Origin: a virus
Reading direction: 5' to 3' (one strand)
Length of the DNA stretch: 29,023 bases
IMG/VR virus record: IMGVR_UViG_3300032316_000572
Location: 1-29,023 of that record
Below are positions 8,344 to 17,633 of this stretch, piece by piece. Numbering within the stretch: position 1 is the stretch's first letter; each line of letters begins with the position of its first letter. Both the position numbers and the translations under genes were made by a program. The notes under the pieces are model-generated. The model saw only the letters and a program-made list of their open reading frames with translations, was not told where the DNA came from and did not search any database.

Positions 8344-8591
8344 TAAAACGTTCCTAAATCCAATGTACCTCTTAATATAATGTCATCTACAGATAGAGTA
8401 CCCGAAACATTTAAAGATCCTGTAATATCTACAGCACCTGTTATAGCAAATACACCACTCTCAGTGATGAAAAGAGATAAACTACCACTATCGTTAACTT
8501 CTAAAAGTGACCAATAGGGGCCAGCAGATCCACTAAATAAAATAGTTCCGCTAGCTGGGGTTATTATTATGTCTCTTGTGTATAAAGGCAA
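8343..8591 (-). CDS. Small single-module fibre-like protein (TTG start)
   Basis: This 82-aa product has a TTG start. No ATG or GTG lies in frame between the upstream TAA and TTG, and the protein has no internal Met. It reads PLYTRDIIITPASGTILFSG, then ITGAVDITGSLNVSGTLSV, ending LDLGTF. The ITGSLNVSG part matches the module near the N-terminus of the 576-aa protein, and the GTF end matches the end of the 483-aa protein. It may be a free-standing fibre tip or cap module, or the remnant of a larger fibre gene. A promoter-like ATATTTAT lies 24 nt upstream, which favours a real, expressed gene. Confidence 0.6.
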   Translation of the reverse strand: MPLYTRDIIITPASGTILFSGSAGPYWSLLEVNDSGSLSLFITESGVFAITGAVDITGSLNVSGTLSVDDIILRGTLDLGTF

Positions 8592-8615
8592 GGTTATAGT
8601 CTTATGTTGTTGTTA

Positions 8616-8623
8616 ATAAATAT
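8616..8623 (-). promoter_or_regulatory. Candidate late promoter element ATATTTAT
   Basis: Coding-strand ATATTTAT lies 24 nt before the TTG start of the small fibre-like gene and is preceded by TT. It is a member of the recurring set. Confidence 0.5.
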
Positions 8624-8653
8624 AAAGAACTAAAACCAGATTAATTTTAAAAG

Positions 8654-10003
8654 TTACTGAATTGTTTCTAGTTTGGGGACATCAGTTCGTTCACCTTTTA
8701 TCTCCCAATAGAAATGATAGGTTTCTCTGTTGTCACCACAACCAAAATGAATCCAGTTACTTTCAAATTTTTTAAAATATATAGGTTGCCACTCACCTAT
8801 AGGAGTAATTTGAACAGAAATAGTTTTTTTATTAACCATTGCTCTCCATTCAGAAGGAAGTAATATTTTTAATTCTTTAGATTCTCCTCTACAATAAATC
8901 CCGTGTTCAGGCCCTTCTAAAGCACCATATACTAATCTTTTTCCTTTACGTGTAGGATGGGGAATATCGAAAGATTTTACTCTTGCTCTAATAGTTCCAT
9001 CCGAAGATATATCTTGAGTTATAAGTTGAGAACCTGTTATAATTAAAGGACCAGTTATTATAGTACTTCCGGTTATTAATAAAGACCCTGTTAAAGCTAG
9101 TATAGAATCAGTTCTGTAATATTTAAATTTAATAGAAGAAGTTTCAGTTAATATAATACCACCAGCAGGGGTAGTTGAACTAGTTCCATAAAAAGTTACT
9201 CCATTAAGTTGGGGATGAGCATTAAGAGGGATATCTGGGTTAAACCCAAATAATACATTTACAGATTCTCCTGTAATACTTTGTGCTAAAATAATTCCAC
9301 TACTGCTAATATTTCCACTTGCTGTAATGTTGTTTCCTATTTTTAAATTACCTGCTATATTAGCATTATTGGTTCCTAAACTAGATACATTACCTATAAT
9401 TAAACTATTAGCTTTAGATAACGAAGAACTTACATTTTGTGTTACATTTAATGATTGTAGTACATTTAAAGAACTACTAAATGTAGATTGCCCATAGGAT
9501 AAAACTAAAGTTTCATATGGGGCTTCACCTTTAGCATTTGAAGTATTAAATATTAATTTACCTATTACACCTTGACTAGTTATATCAGTGACTTTAGCTA
9601 CTATATTTGCTACAGAACCTGAAGCATCAATTGATTTAAAACTGGCACTATTAATAGCAAAAGTTATTTTTCCTGCTTCGTCTCCAGTTTCTGCTCCTGT
9701 TGTTGTTCTACTACTACGAAGTAGTATCTCAGTTCCAGTAGTATCATCTTTAGTTGTTAGTAAGTCAAATGTTTTAGAAAAATTATCACGTCTAGAAAAA
9801 CCTATACCTACTCGTGGTTCATTATTAGAACTACTAATATGTAAAATATCAATATCAGCTGATCCTGAATTAATTTCTTTAAATATTAATTTTCCTTGTG
9901 ATGTTACTTCAGTAGAAAATCCTGATTGACTTACAAAACTTAATACATTTGAGTATAAGTTTAAAGACCCTGAAGAAATAATATTTAAATCAAATAAATT
10001 CAT
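8654..10003 (-). CDS. Tail fibre-like protein with LEGPE-type C-terminal domain
   Basis: The protein is 449 aa. Residues 70-200 (PRVGIGFSRRD, TGTEILLRSSRTTTGAETGD, STFSSSLNV) parallel the C-terminal region of the 1028-aa protein. From about residue 342 the C-terminal 108 residues form a different, conserved-looking domain: KSFDIPHPTRKGKRLVYGAL, EGPEHGIYCRG, and the ending YWEIKGERTDVPKLETIQ. I have seen this K-x-F-x-I-x-H-P ... LEGPExGxYxRG pattern at the ends of environmental phage fibre proteins. The S74 self-cleaving chaperone signature (SDxRxK) is not present. The gene starts 3 nt after the 819-aa gene, so both share a message. A receptor-proximal fibre end is inferred. Confidence 0.75.
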   Translation of the reverse strand: MNLFDLNIISSGSLNLYSNVLSFVSQSGFSTEVTSQGKLIFKEINSGSADIDILHISSSNNEPRVGIGFSRRDNFSKTFDLLTTKDDTTGTEILLRSSRTTTGAETGDEAGKITFAINSASFKSIDASGSVANIVAKVTDITSQGVIGKLIFNTSNAKGEAPYETLVLSYGQSTFSSSLNVLQSLNVTQNVSSSLSKANSLIIGNVSSLGTNNANIAGNLKIGNNITASGNISSSGIILAQSITGESVNVLFGFNPDIPLNAHPQLNGVTFYGTSSTTPAGGIILTETSSIKFKYYRTDSILALTGSLLITGSTIITGPLIITGSQLITQDISSDGTIRARVKSFDIPHPTRKGKRLVYGALEGPEHGIYCRGESKELKILLPSEWRAMVNKKTISVQITPIGEWQPIYFKKFESNWIHFGCGDNRETYHFYWEIKGERTDVPKLETIQ

Positions 10004-10006
10004 AGT

Positions 10007-12466
10007 TTAATATTGGTAAATTTCATAAGGGATAATAATATTTACATTAGCATTAGCTAAATTTCCTGTTTGAGAATTAATAGCATTTCTAATAAAGGAA
10101 AATTCAATAAAAGTATTATTATTTATAACACTCCAAAATGAAGTATCACTTGCTATATTATGGTTATAAAAAAATTGGGGAAGACCTTCTCCTAAATTAT
10201 TTAAACCTGTAAATGATACATTACCTGTATCGTACTCAAAAGAGTTATTATATAATTCCCCATTACCTACTACAAAACTTGGAACTAACCTTAACTGGAG
10301 AGAAAAAATAGAAGGGGAAGAACTTCCTATAGGATTATAAATTATTGTAGGTTTAATTTCAATAGCACTTATACTTTGAGTAACTTTAAATAGACTAGAA
10401 TTACCATAAGAATTAGAATCTAAAGTTAAATTTTCTCTTATTACTCCTTTAATTGAATGATGTCCTGAGGAAATAGTTAATATTTCAAAACTGCTTGTAG
10501 AATTTAAAGGAGCTTTAAAACTTAATGTAGTAGTATGTGACTGACTTGTGTAAATAGCATTACTAGCACTTATAATAGAAGCAGTAATAGGAATAGTAGT
10601 AGAAGAACCAGCAATAGTAACTTGTTGTAAAGTATGAGCAGTTGTAAACCCACTTCCTAATGAACTTGTCCAATATAATTGACCTTGAGTAGAATCCCAT
10701 ACTACTACTCCTTCCATTTCTCCATTAATGTTTTCAGGAAGGTTAGCAAACTTAATGACTGGACTATTAATTATAGTAGAATCGGTAATTTTATTACCAC
10801 TTATTAATAAAGTAGTTCCTGTAATGCTACCTGTAACTAATAAAGAACCTGTAACTTGATGGGTATCATCACTTGAATCACCAAATTTAGTAGAGCCTGA
10901 AGAAAATGATTCAGTAAAATATGATACTGAAGATGAAACTATAAATTGTTTGGCTATTAAATTACCATAGGTTGTAATATCACCTGTAGCAATAACTGAA
11001 CCACTGATATTTAATGTATGAGGAGTATAAGTTAATCCTGCTTCTGCGGTAAATGTTCCATTACCATTAGAAGTGATTACTCTATTATTAGCATTGTTTT
11101 CTAAAAATGGGCCAATTATTCTTGTAAGACCTGAAATATTTTCAGCATATAAAGTTTGACCTGACCCTGAGTTATATATATCACTTTCAGCATAAATTAC
11201 ACTTTGTATTGTAGCATCTCCTGTAACTACTATACTACCTGTAAATTCGTGTAAGTTACGGCCTGTATAATCTCCGGCTCTGACTGATCCTTCTACTAGT
11301 AATCCATATCCATCAAAATAATGAGTAGAAGCAGAAGCATATTTACTAGCACTATTAAAAGAAAAAGAAATTATCTCTTCAGCATCATCTACTATAAGTG
11401 TAGTACTATTAACATCTCCTTCAGGGTCTCCTAATTGGATATAATTGTATCCTCCTTGTTTTTTTCCGGCAGAAAGAGCTAAACCATCATCTGTGTATAC
11501 TGAATGGATAGAACCTCTTTGAACATATGAACCAGTTAAATATAAAGTTGAACCATTAAATGATAAATTAGTTTCAGCATTTAATGTGTTATTACCATTT
11601 GAAGTAATTATTCTATTATTAGCATCATTAGTAATTCTTATAGAATCAGCAATAGAAGAAGAAGTTGCTCTAGATGCAGTTCCTATTAAATCTCCTGTAA
11701 ATGTACCTTTAAATGATCCTGTATTACTTAAAAATTGATCAATTCTATTTGCTGTCAGAATAAGAGAGGGAATAGCAGGAATACCATCTGGTCCATCTGC
11801 ATATAATCTTACGTCAGTATCTGGAGAAGACCACATTAATTGGTAATAATCACCAGCAGCAGCATTTACATAAAAGTTCCAAGCAGCTACCGATTTTGCA
11901 TTATTTCCAGCTAATTCAAGAGTTGTAGCAGTATTAGCTAAATTGATTCCATTTTTTCTTAACCAAATATATATATTATCTATTCCCGCATCAGTTTTTT
12001 CAACCTGAGCAGAAAATTCAATATTATATACACCAGCATTAAGTACTTTAAGATATGTGTTATAAGGATTAGTAGAACCTGAAATTAATACTCCATTACT
12101 AATGTCTGTTGTATTAATAGACATTGAATTAGGAGCATTTGCTACGGGGTTAGTTTGAATAGTTGTATCATAAAAACTGCCATAAGATCCAGTAGCTGTA
12201 TTATATCCTCCTGATCCCCCAGTGGAACTAATGGTAACTTGGCCTAAACCACTTAAAGGAGATAATGAAATATTAGGACCAGCTATAATTTGTGTTACAC
12301 CTCCGTTTAAAGCGGTTTCAGCCGTAACGGCATAAGTAGCATAAGAAGCCGTACCTATAAAATTAGGAGCAGTAATATCTCCAGCAGAATAAATTCCGAG
12401 ACTTGAACTAATACTATTTAAAGCAGCATCCGAGCCGGATACTACGACTTTTTTCCAGTTTGGCAT
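10007..12466 (-). CDS. Large fibre-like protein with C1q/TNF-like jelly-roll region
   Basis: This 819-aa protein starts MPNWKKVVVSGSDAALNSIS, a pattern shared with the 780-aa protein. Residues about 95-242 (GVYNIEFSAQVEKTD, NIYIWLRKNGINLANT, AAGDYYQLMWSSPDTDVRL) look like the C1q/TNF-type jelly-roll domain seen in phage adhesins. This is inferred from pattern, not a search. Later come two NNRxITSNGN modules and SSVSYFTESFSSGSTKFGDS followed by DDTHQVTGSLLVTG, shared with the 825-aa protein. The last 200 residues are beta-rich and unrecognised (SFEYDTGNVSFTGLNNL, ending VNIIIPYEIYQY). No promoter element of the usual spacing precedes it. A weak ATAGTTAT is 77 nt upstream. Confidence 0.7.
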   Translation of the reverse strand: MPNWKKVVVSGSDAALNSISSSLGIYSAGDITAPNFIGTASYATYAVTAETALNGGVTQIIAGPNISLSPLSGLGQVTISSTGGSGGYNTATGSYGSFYDTTIQTNPVANAPNSMSINTTDISNGVLISGSTNPYNTYLKVLNAGVYNIEFSAQVEKTDAGIDNIYIWLRKNGINLANTATTLELAGNNAKSVAAWNFYVNAAAGDYYQLMWSSPDTDVRLYADGPDGIPAIPSLILTANRIDQFLSNTGSFKGTFTGDLIGTASRATSSSIADSIRITNDANNRIITSNGNNTLNAETNLSFNGSTLYLTGSYVQRGSIHSVYTDDGLALSAGKKQGGYNYIQLGDPEGDVNSTTLIVDDAEEIISFSFNSASKYASASTHYFDGYGLLVEGSVRAGDYTGRNLHEFTGSIVVTGDATIQSVIYAESDIYNSGSGQTLYAENISGLTRIIGPFLENNANNRVITSNGNGTFTAEAGLTYTPHTLNISGSVIATGDITTYGNLIAKQFIVSSSVSYFTESFSSGSTKFGDSSDDTHQVTGSLLVTGSITGTTLLISGNKITDSTIINSPVIKFANLPENINGEMEGVVVWDSTQGQLYWTSSLGSGFTTAHTLQQVTIAGSSTTIPITASIISASNAIYTSQSHTTTLSFKAPLNSTSSFEILTISSGHHSIKGVIRENLTLDSNSYGNSSLFKVTQSISAIEIKPTIIYNPIGSSSPSIFSLQLRLVPSFVVGNGELYNNSFEYDTGNVSFTGLNNLGEGLPQFFYNHNIASDTSFWSVINNNTFIEFSFIRNAINSQTGNLANANVNIIIPYEIYQY

Positions 12467-12553
12467 TATTTATATTCTACTGCGGTTAGATACGAACATT
12501 TCGCCTACTTCCCTTACTTTTAAGAGCCAACAATAGTGCGGGTATAACTATAA

Positions 12554-12706
12554 TTAAGGCTTTACTTCTTGTAATGAATTAATTTTTTCTTCTAATTTTT
12601 TTAAAAGATTAGAAACAACGTGAGCATCTCTACCATAAATTTGAGTATTATGAGTAGCAGCTATTAAAAATTTAATTTCTTGGGGGTCTAATTTAATTTG
12701 AAACAT
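12554..12706 (-). CDS. Small helical protein, paralogue of the 79-aa gene
   Basis: The protein is 50 aa, starting MFQIKLDPQEIKFLIAATHN. The frame is open 19 codons further upstream, but that extension would read through a terminator hairpin and a promoter-like ATATGTAT, so the internal Met is the better start. It aligns without gaps over 36 residues (from Glu10) with residues 42-77 of the 79-aa protein at 17634-17873. They share about 10 identities, including the G-x-D, NL and KL positions. Both small genes stand directly upstream of a large M(P/A)NWKKV fibre-like gene. Function is unknown. A small virion or assembly factor for those fibres is a guess from this repeated arrangement. Confidence 0.7.
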   Translation of the reverse strand: MFQIKLDPQEIKFLIAATHNTQIYGRDAHVVSNLLKKLEEKINSLQEVKP

Positions 12707-12725
12707 TATTATTAATTTTTTGTAT

Positions 12726-12733
12726 ATACATAT
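12726..12733 (-). promoter_or_regulatory. Candidate late promoter element ATATGTAT
   Basis: Coding-strand ATATGTAT is preceded by TTT, sits between the terminator hairpin and the 50-aa gene, and is 19 nt before the chosen ATG. A terminator followed at once by this element is also seen at 6783-6819 and 21938-21973. Confidence 0.5.
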
Positions 12734-12740
12734 AAAGAAA

Positions 12741-12761
12741 GGGTGCCAAAAAATGGCACCC
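12741..12761 (-). terminator. Hairpin terminator after 825-aa gene
   Basis: A perfect 8-bp stem (GGGTGCCA paired with TGGCACCC) has a 5-nt A/T loop and is followed on the coding strand by TTTCTTTAT. It lies 22 nt after the stop of the 825-aa gene. The T-run is interrupted by a C, so it is weaker than the other two. Confidence 0.75.
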
Positions 12762-12783
12762 AATCAATTTTTGTGTAATTTTA

Positions 12784-15261
12784 TTATGAATAAATCCAAA
12801 TATCTCCAGTATTAGTATTTATATGCATTTGACCTGCTCTATAAGTATCTGTGGCTCCAAAATTAGTAGGGATACTTGAGGGACCTGCGTTTGAAGAACT
12901 TATAGTAACTACAAATTCTGTAGTTGCTCCAAGAGTTATACTAGCAGCATTGCCTGCTACTGAACCACTTCGTGTAAGTGCCCAACGATTAGCATCAGGA
13001 TCATAATAGAAGGCACTACCACTTCCACCCGATGTAGTTTGAACTATAATACCACCCTCAGCTGTAGGACTACCTAAACTTCCACTATTTAATAATATAA
13101 ATTTATCTTCAATTGCTAAATTATCAACATTAATATAGGTAGCAGTTCCATTAACTATTAAATCTCCTTTAACTACTAAACTTTCAAAACCTGAACCAGT
13201 TTGAGAAGATAACAGGTAAGAACTAGTAGCATTATTTAGTGAAGTAATTGATGAATTATACGTGGTATCATAAGTAACTTGACCAGTTGTAGTATTATAT
13301 ACTAATACATTTGAACTATTAGTATTAGTTAAACTATTTATAAATAATGAACCCGTTATTTGGGTTGTTTTGCTATTACTACTACCTGAAAGATATATAT
13401 GATAATCAGTTGCATCACGACCTATAAAGAAAGCATTTTTACTAGGAAATGTAAGAGCACCTAAATTAGTAGCAGTTATATTACTTAAACCTACATTATT
13501 TGTTGAAGATCCTAGTATTAATTGATCAAGAGAAATACCACCACTAATAAATAATTGATGGATTGAAGGAGTACTATTATAGGATAACCCAACATCTTGG
13601 GATATCATATCAGACGATGATAAAATTAATATAGGACGAATTGCTGAGTCTCCTATAGCAGGAACATTATCAAGTTTAAGAGTATTAAAGGTAACATTAT
13701 CAGTACTAGCACCTATAGTAATTTTTTTAGTACCTATGTCTGAAACAACACTAATACCAGCAGTTCCTCCAGTGAATGAAGCAGTTTGATAGGATCCTAT
13801 ACTAAATTGGCCTCCTGAACTACTAATTACAAATCCAGCAGAAGCACTTGATTGTAAAAGACTAATGTCACTTGCATTAGTAGTAATTCTGCTTGCTAAA
13901 GAAGAAGAAGTTGAGGTAAAAGCACCAGAAATTTCAGTAGCAATTTGGGCTGAACTGCTTAAAATACCTCCACCAGCTCTTATAGTTAAAGTATTAGTAT
14001 TTGAAGTAACACTAAGTCCTCCTGCACCTGAAATAATTAAAGCCTCACTATTAGTTATAGTAATAAGATTATTATCACCACTAGAACTAATTTTAAGTTC
14101 ATAGACATCAGCATCGGCCGCTGTAATGTAATCAGCATTAGCTATATAAACATTGCCATTACCATCAATAACAAGAGGGGTACGTTCACCTATACTATCT
14201 GTAGCTATATTAAGTTTTAAAGCTCCAGATACTTGTAAACTACCAGTAAATTGGTGAGTATCATCACCTGAATCCCCAAACTTATTAGATCCAGAAGCAA
14301 ATGATTCAGTATAATAATAAACAGATGAAGATACTACAAAATTTTCAGCAACTATATCTCCTGTAAGTTTTAAAGTACCACCAATATTTTGAACAGCGTT
14401 ATCGGCTAAATTTGTATAAACAACATTACTTAGATTAGTTAACCCACTGCCATCTCCACTAAAACTTCCACTAAAAGCACCACTTACTCCAGTAGCTAAA
14501 GTAAAATTAACATTAGAACCACTAACAGCAAGTGAACCTGTTATAACGGCTGAACCACTAAAAGGAAATCCAGCTCCTGTTCCATTACCTCCTGTTCCTA
14601 TTCGGCTTTCAATAAGGTTTATTCTTTCGTCTAAAGTTTCTCCAACATATTGATAAGCTGATAAATATACTCTACCATTAGTTTGGTCAGCTATGGTAGT
14701 ATTAGCTATAACAGAAGATGTAAATTGAAAAATACCAGTTTTATAATCAAAATTATAGAAAGAGGAATCAATTTCACTAAAAGAAGCCCCATTATTAGAA
14801 TAATAAGCTACTATTTTATAACCAGGAGTAGCAGCTTCAGTAGTATTGGTAGATAGGGCAGGTATAGAATATTTAGGTGATATAAAATTAGTTTGCTGAT
14901 TTGTAGCAATTAATTGTTCACCTACTGAGGTTAAAGATGATCCAGAAATAAAAAACCAGGCTTCATCACCTACGATAGCAGTTTGGCCCTTAGTTAATTT
15001 ATGACGATACCAATATCTTAATACATCATTTCCTGTAGAAGTAGAAGAAATAGTAGATCCTGTAGTATAATAATATCCATCTTGAGTTGAACCTGAAAAA
15101 GGTAAACTCGAAGTAGGAATATAATTAGTTTGGGTATATATTTCGCCTGAGCCTAAATCAAATACTTGTGTAAAAGCTTCTTGACCATCTGTTAAAGTGT
15201 CTAAAGTATATCTTCTACTTTGAAGTGTTCTATTTGATTTTTTAGTTAAATCTATGGCCAT
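12784..15261 (-). CDS. Large modular fibre-like structural protein
   Basis: This 825-aa protein starts MAIDLTKKSNRTLQSRRYTL. The first 215 residues look like a distinct folded domain, ending FDYKTGIFQFTSS and GRVYLSAYQYVGETL. The body then has FSGSFSGDGSGLTNL, SSVYYYTESFASGSNKFGDS followed by DDTHQFTGSLQVSG (shared with the 819-aa protein), and a C-terminal LIVNGTATYINVDNLAIEDK module shared with the 483-aa protein. The N-terminal domain could be the part anchored to the virion and the rest the shaft. It is 24 nt downstream of the 780-aa gene and is followed by a terminator, so the 79-aa, 780-aa and 825-aa genes form one unit. No enzyme motif is seen. Confidence 0.75.
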   Translation of the reverse strand: MAIDLTKKSNRTLQSRRYTLDTLTDGQEAFTQVFDLGSGEIYTQTNYIPTSSLPFSGSTQDGYYYTTGSTISSTSTGNDVLRYWYRHKLTKGQTAIVGDEAWFFISGSSLTSVGEQLIATNQQTNFISPKYSIPALSTNTTEAATPGYKIVAYYSNNGASFSEIDSSFYNFDYKTGIFQFTSSVIANTTIADQTNGRVYLSAYQYVGETLDERINLIESRIGTGGNGTGAGFPFSGSAVITGSLAVSGSNVNFTLATGVSGAFSGSFSGDGSGLTNLSNVVYTNLADNAVQNIGGTLKLTGDIVAENFVVSSSVYYYTESFASGSNKFGDSGDDTHQFTGSLQVSGALKLNIATDSIGERTPLVIDGNGNVYIANADYITAADADVYELKISSSGDNNLITITNSEALIISGAGGLSVTSNTNTLTIRAGGGILSSSAQIATEISGAFTSTSSSLASRITTNASDISLLQSSASAGFVISSSGGQFSIGSYQTASFTGGTAGISVVSDIGTKKITIGASTDNVTFNTLKLDNVPAIGDSAIRPILILSSSDMISQDVGLSYNSTPSIHQLFISGGISLDQLILGSSTNNVGLSNITATNLGALTFPSKNAFFIGRDATDYHIYLSGSSNSKTTQITGSLFINSLTNTNSSNVLVYNTTTGQVTYDTTYNSSITSLNNATSSYLLSSQTGSGFESLVVKGDLIVNGTATYINVDNLAIEDKFILLNSGSLGSPTAEGGIIVQTTSGGSGSAFYYDPDANRWALTRSGSVAGNAASITLGATTEFVVTISSSNAGPSSIPTNFGATDTYRAGQMHINTNTGDIWIYS

Positions 15262-15285
15262 TTTTCTATAGGTTTATCTTTTGTT

Positions 15286-17628
15286 TTATGATCCTGCTGA
15301 AACTGAAAGGGTTTGAACAGCAGTTGTTGGTTCGGCTTTATATCTTATTATAACATAAAATTCATCATAGGTAGAACCATTCATATATACCGCGTTAGCA
15401 TTACTAATTTCTATTGTATAAGTAGTCCCTGAAACTGCTCCTGTTCTTATTCCATAATAATCTATAGCAGAACCAAATGGGTTAGTCCCGTCAGTTGAGG
15501 CACCAATATTTAAAGTTCTTAGACCTGTGGTGTAATAAGGATCAAATAATCTAGTTCTAGTAAGACCATTTTGACCATTAATAGCACTTTCAAATACAAT
15601 AGCTACAGCAGGAGATGTTGTGGTAGAAGTATCATCCCAGGCTATTAAAGTTTGCCCTAAACTTAAAGTAAAAGTATTAATAGCACTAGTTCTTTGGAAT
15701 TTTCTTACATAATATTTAAAAGTATCACCATAGCCTGAAGGATACCAATATGTTCTAGAACCACCAGGATATACTAAATAAGCAGGTTTGACTTGAAGTT
15801 CTTTAGCAGCTAATCTACTTCCTGAAGTAAAAGCCGTTCCTGTAAATGATAAAATATTATCATTTAATATAATACGATTACTTTCATCATTAAAAGTTTC
15901 AGAAGTAGCAGTAGGAGTAAGAACTGCAGGAAAGTTATAATATGCCATACTTCCTGAAGAAAGTGGTTGGCCAAATTCTCCAGCTTTATGATATTGGAAA
16001 ATTTGATCAGAAGTATTAGCAGAATTTGATCTATCTCGAGAAGTATTAGTTGCTGTAAAAGTGGTAGGAGATATACTAGTAGCCCCAATACTAGTACCGG
16101 TAGCGGTAAAAGAAAGACTAGCAGAAAGCTGAATTACGTCTGAGGCTGAAGGGTAAGTAGATGTAGATCGAACAACACCATTAGAACTAAATATAGCATT
16201 AGAGGTATTAATTAAACCACTAGAATTAATATTACACGATGAAGCCCCGGGGGATATACTACTGATAGTTACTTGGGCATCACTATCACTAAAAAGGTGA
16301 TTTATATTTGATTGGTATAGGGGATCAAAAGCTCCACTAATTCTTTGTCTTATAGACCACGTAGCAGTTCTTAAATATGGGGCTCCACTTAAACTATTAG
16401 ATACTGCGGTTAAGGATGAAGTTTGTAGCGTATCAAAATAAATAGTTTGAGATAAGCTAGTATCTATAGTAGTTACAGGAGCATAAAGGAATCGAGCTCT
16501 AGAAATTATGGGAGAAGAATAACCAGAAGATCCGCTACTAATTGATATAGAAGCACTTAACTGATAAAAACCACTTGAACTTATATTAGTTAGTAAAGGC
16601 CCTCCAAGACCAGTAAATAATGATTGGGAAAAAATACTAGCAAATTTAGCATCTTGATATTGAGCAGGGATAACAGCGGGATTAGTAGTATTAATTTTAC
16701 CTAATGTTAATCCCGTGGCTGTTGTGCCAAAAGTATTAGTAGTTAATAATTGTTCAGATCTTGAGGTAGCTGTAGTGATTCTTGAATTATTGTCTTCAAA
16801 AATCCAATTTAAAGTTCCAGAAACATTAAAAGCAGTAGCATTTCCACTTGTAAGTTCACCTAAACCAAACAATTGAGCATCAGCTGATGAAGATACATTA
16901 GTAGATCCCCCAGCTACACTAGTATATTTTAAAGCATAATTAGCATTATATTCAAAGCTACTATTAGTAATATTTCCGAAAAATGTAGTTCCAATACTGC
17001 CAAATCCCCTGCTTATAGTATATAAAACTGAAGAATTAGTAGAACCCCCAGGTATAGTACCTGTTATAGCTCCTAATGTACTAACAGCTGATGCTGAGGT
17101 AGTAGAACTAAAAGTTTTAGTATTAGGGGTAGGAGATGGAGCAGAGGAACTTAATAATCCTGCTAAAAATCTTAATATTTCAGAAACATCTGTGTTAGCA
17201 TCAAAACTATTAAAGAAAGAACCTTGTAAATTTTGGCCCCAAGCGTTTGAAGTAGGGTATCCTACATTATGATTATAAAAATAAGCAGATTGACTAACTA
17301 CTAAGGCATAATTATTAACACTTTGGGTAGCTACTATATCTACAGCAGCAGGGGCAGCAGCTAAAGTAGCAGCTCCAGTAATGAAAACATTATTTGTAGT
17401 TCTTATATTATCAGTAGCAAATTCTGTGAAGAAACTATCACCACCCCCACCACCTCCATAAGAGCCTGTATAATAAACCTTACCAGTAGTAGTATCATAT
17501 ACAAGGGTACTAGTTCCAGCACCACCAGTATTATTAGGGATGTTTTTAACAATTAAGTCACCACTGGCACTTATATTAGCTACTTCTATTGATGAGCCAG
17601 ATACTAATACTTTTTTCCAATTTGCCAT
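15286..17628 (-). CDS. Large fibre-like structural protein, WKKV-type N-terminus
   Basis: This 780-aa protein starts MANWKKVLVSGSSIEVANIS, the same N-terminal pattern as the 819-aa protein, and has a GGGGGG linker near residue 58. Most of the rest is Ser/Thr/Ala-rich beta-type sequence without the TGSLxGTxSWA repeats of its neighbours (for example SFEYNANYALKYTSV, FQYHKAGEFGQPLSSGSMAY). The last 160 residues (AKELQVKPAYLVYPGG, FKYYVRKFQRTSAINTF, YDEFYVIIRYKAEP) look like a separate C-terminal domain. It follows the 79-aa gene by 5 nt. I infer a virion surface protein. The family of the central part is unknown to me. Confidence 0.7.
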   Translation of the reverse strand: MANWKKVLVSGSSIEVANISASGDLIVKNIPNNTGGAGTSTLVYDTTTGKVYYTGSYGGGGGGDSFFTEFATDNIRTTNNVFITGAATLAAAPAAVDIVATQSVNNYALVVSQSAYFYNHNVGYPTSNAWGQNLQGSFFNSFDANTDVSEILRFLAGLLSSSAPSPTPNTKTFSSTTSASAVSTLGAITGTIPGGSTNSSVLYTISRGFGSIGTTFFGNITNSSFEYNANYALKYTSVAGGSTNVSSSADAQLFGLGELTSGNATAFNVSGTLNWIFEDNNSRITTATSRSEQLLTTNTFGTTATGLTLGKINTTNPAVIPAQYQDAKFASIFSQSLFTGLGGPLLTNISSSGFYQLSASISISSGSSGYSSPIISRARFLYAPVTTIDTSLSQTIYFDTLQTSSLTAVSNSLSGAPYLRTATWSIRQRISGAFDPLYQSNINHLFSDSDAQVTISSISPGASSCNINSSGLINTSNAIFSSNGVVRSTSTYPSASDVIQLSASLSFTATGTSIGATSISPTTFTATNTSRDRSNSANTSDQIFQYHKAGEFGQPLSSGSMAYYNFPAVLTPTATSETFNDESNRIILNDNILSFTGTAFTSGSRLAAKELQVKPAYLVYPGGSRTYWYPSGYGDTFKYYVRKFQRTSAINTFTLSLGQTLIAWDDTSTTTSPAVAIVFESAINGQNGLTRTRLFDPYYTTGLRTLNIGASTDGTNPFGSAIDYYGIRTGAVSGTTYTIEISNANAVYMNGSTYDEFYVIIRYKAEPTTAVQTLSVSAGS

Positions 17629-17633
17629 TTAGG

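Noticed and set aside
12467-12474. TATAAATA on the coding strand directly before the 819-aa gene
   Set aside because: It abuts the ATG, so transcription would begin inside the gene. It is probably chance in AT-rich DNA.
12707-12763. N-terminal extension of the 50-aa gene (hydrophobic start that could look like a signal peptide)
   Set aside because: It would read through the terminator hairpin and promoter-like element. The internal Met gives the expected spacing and the homologous core.
15864-16088. Leu-rich minus-strand open frame inside the 780-aa gene (looks like a membrane protein)
   Set aside because: It is an alternative frame of the Ser/Thr-rich gene with no start signal of its own. 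Leu richness follows from the shifted codons.
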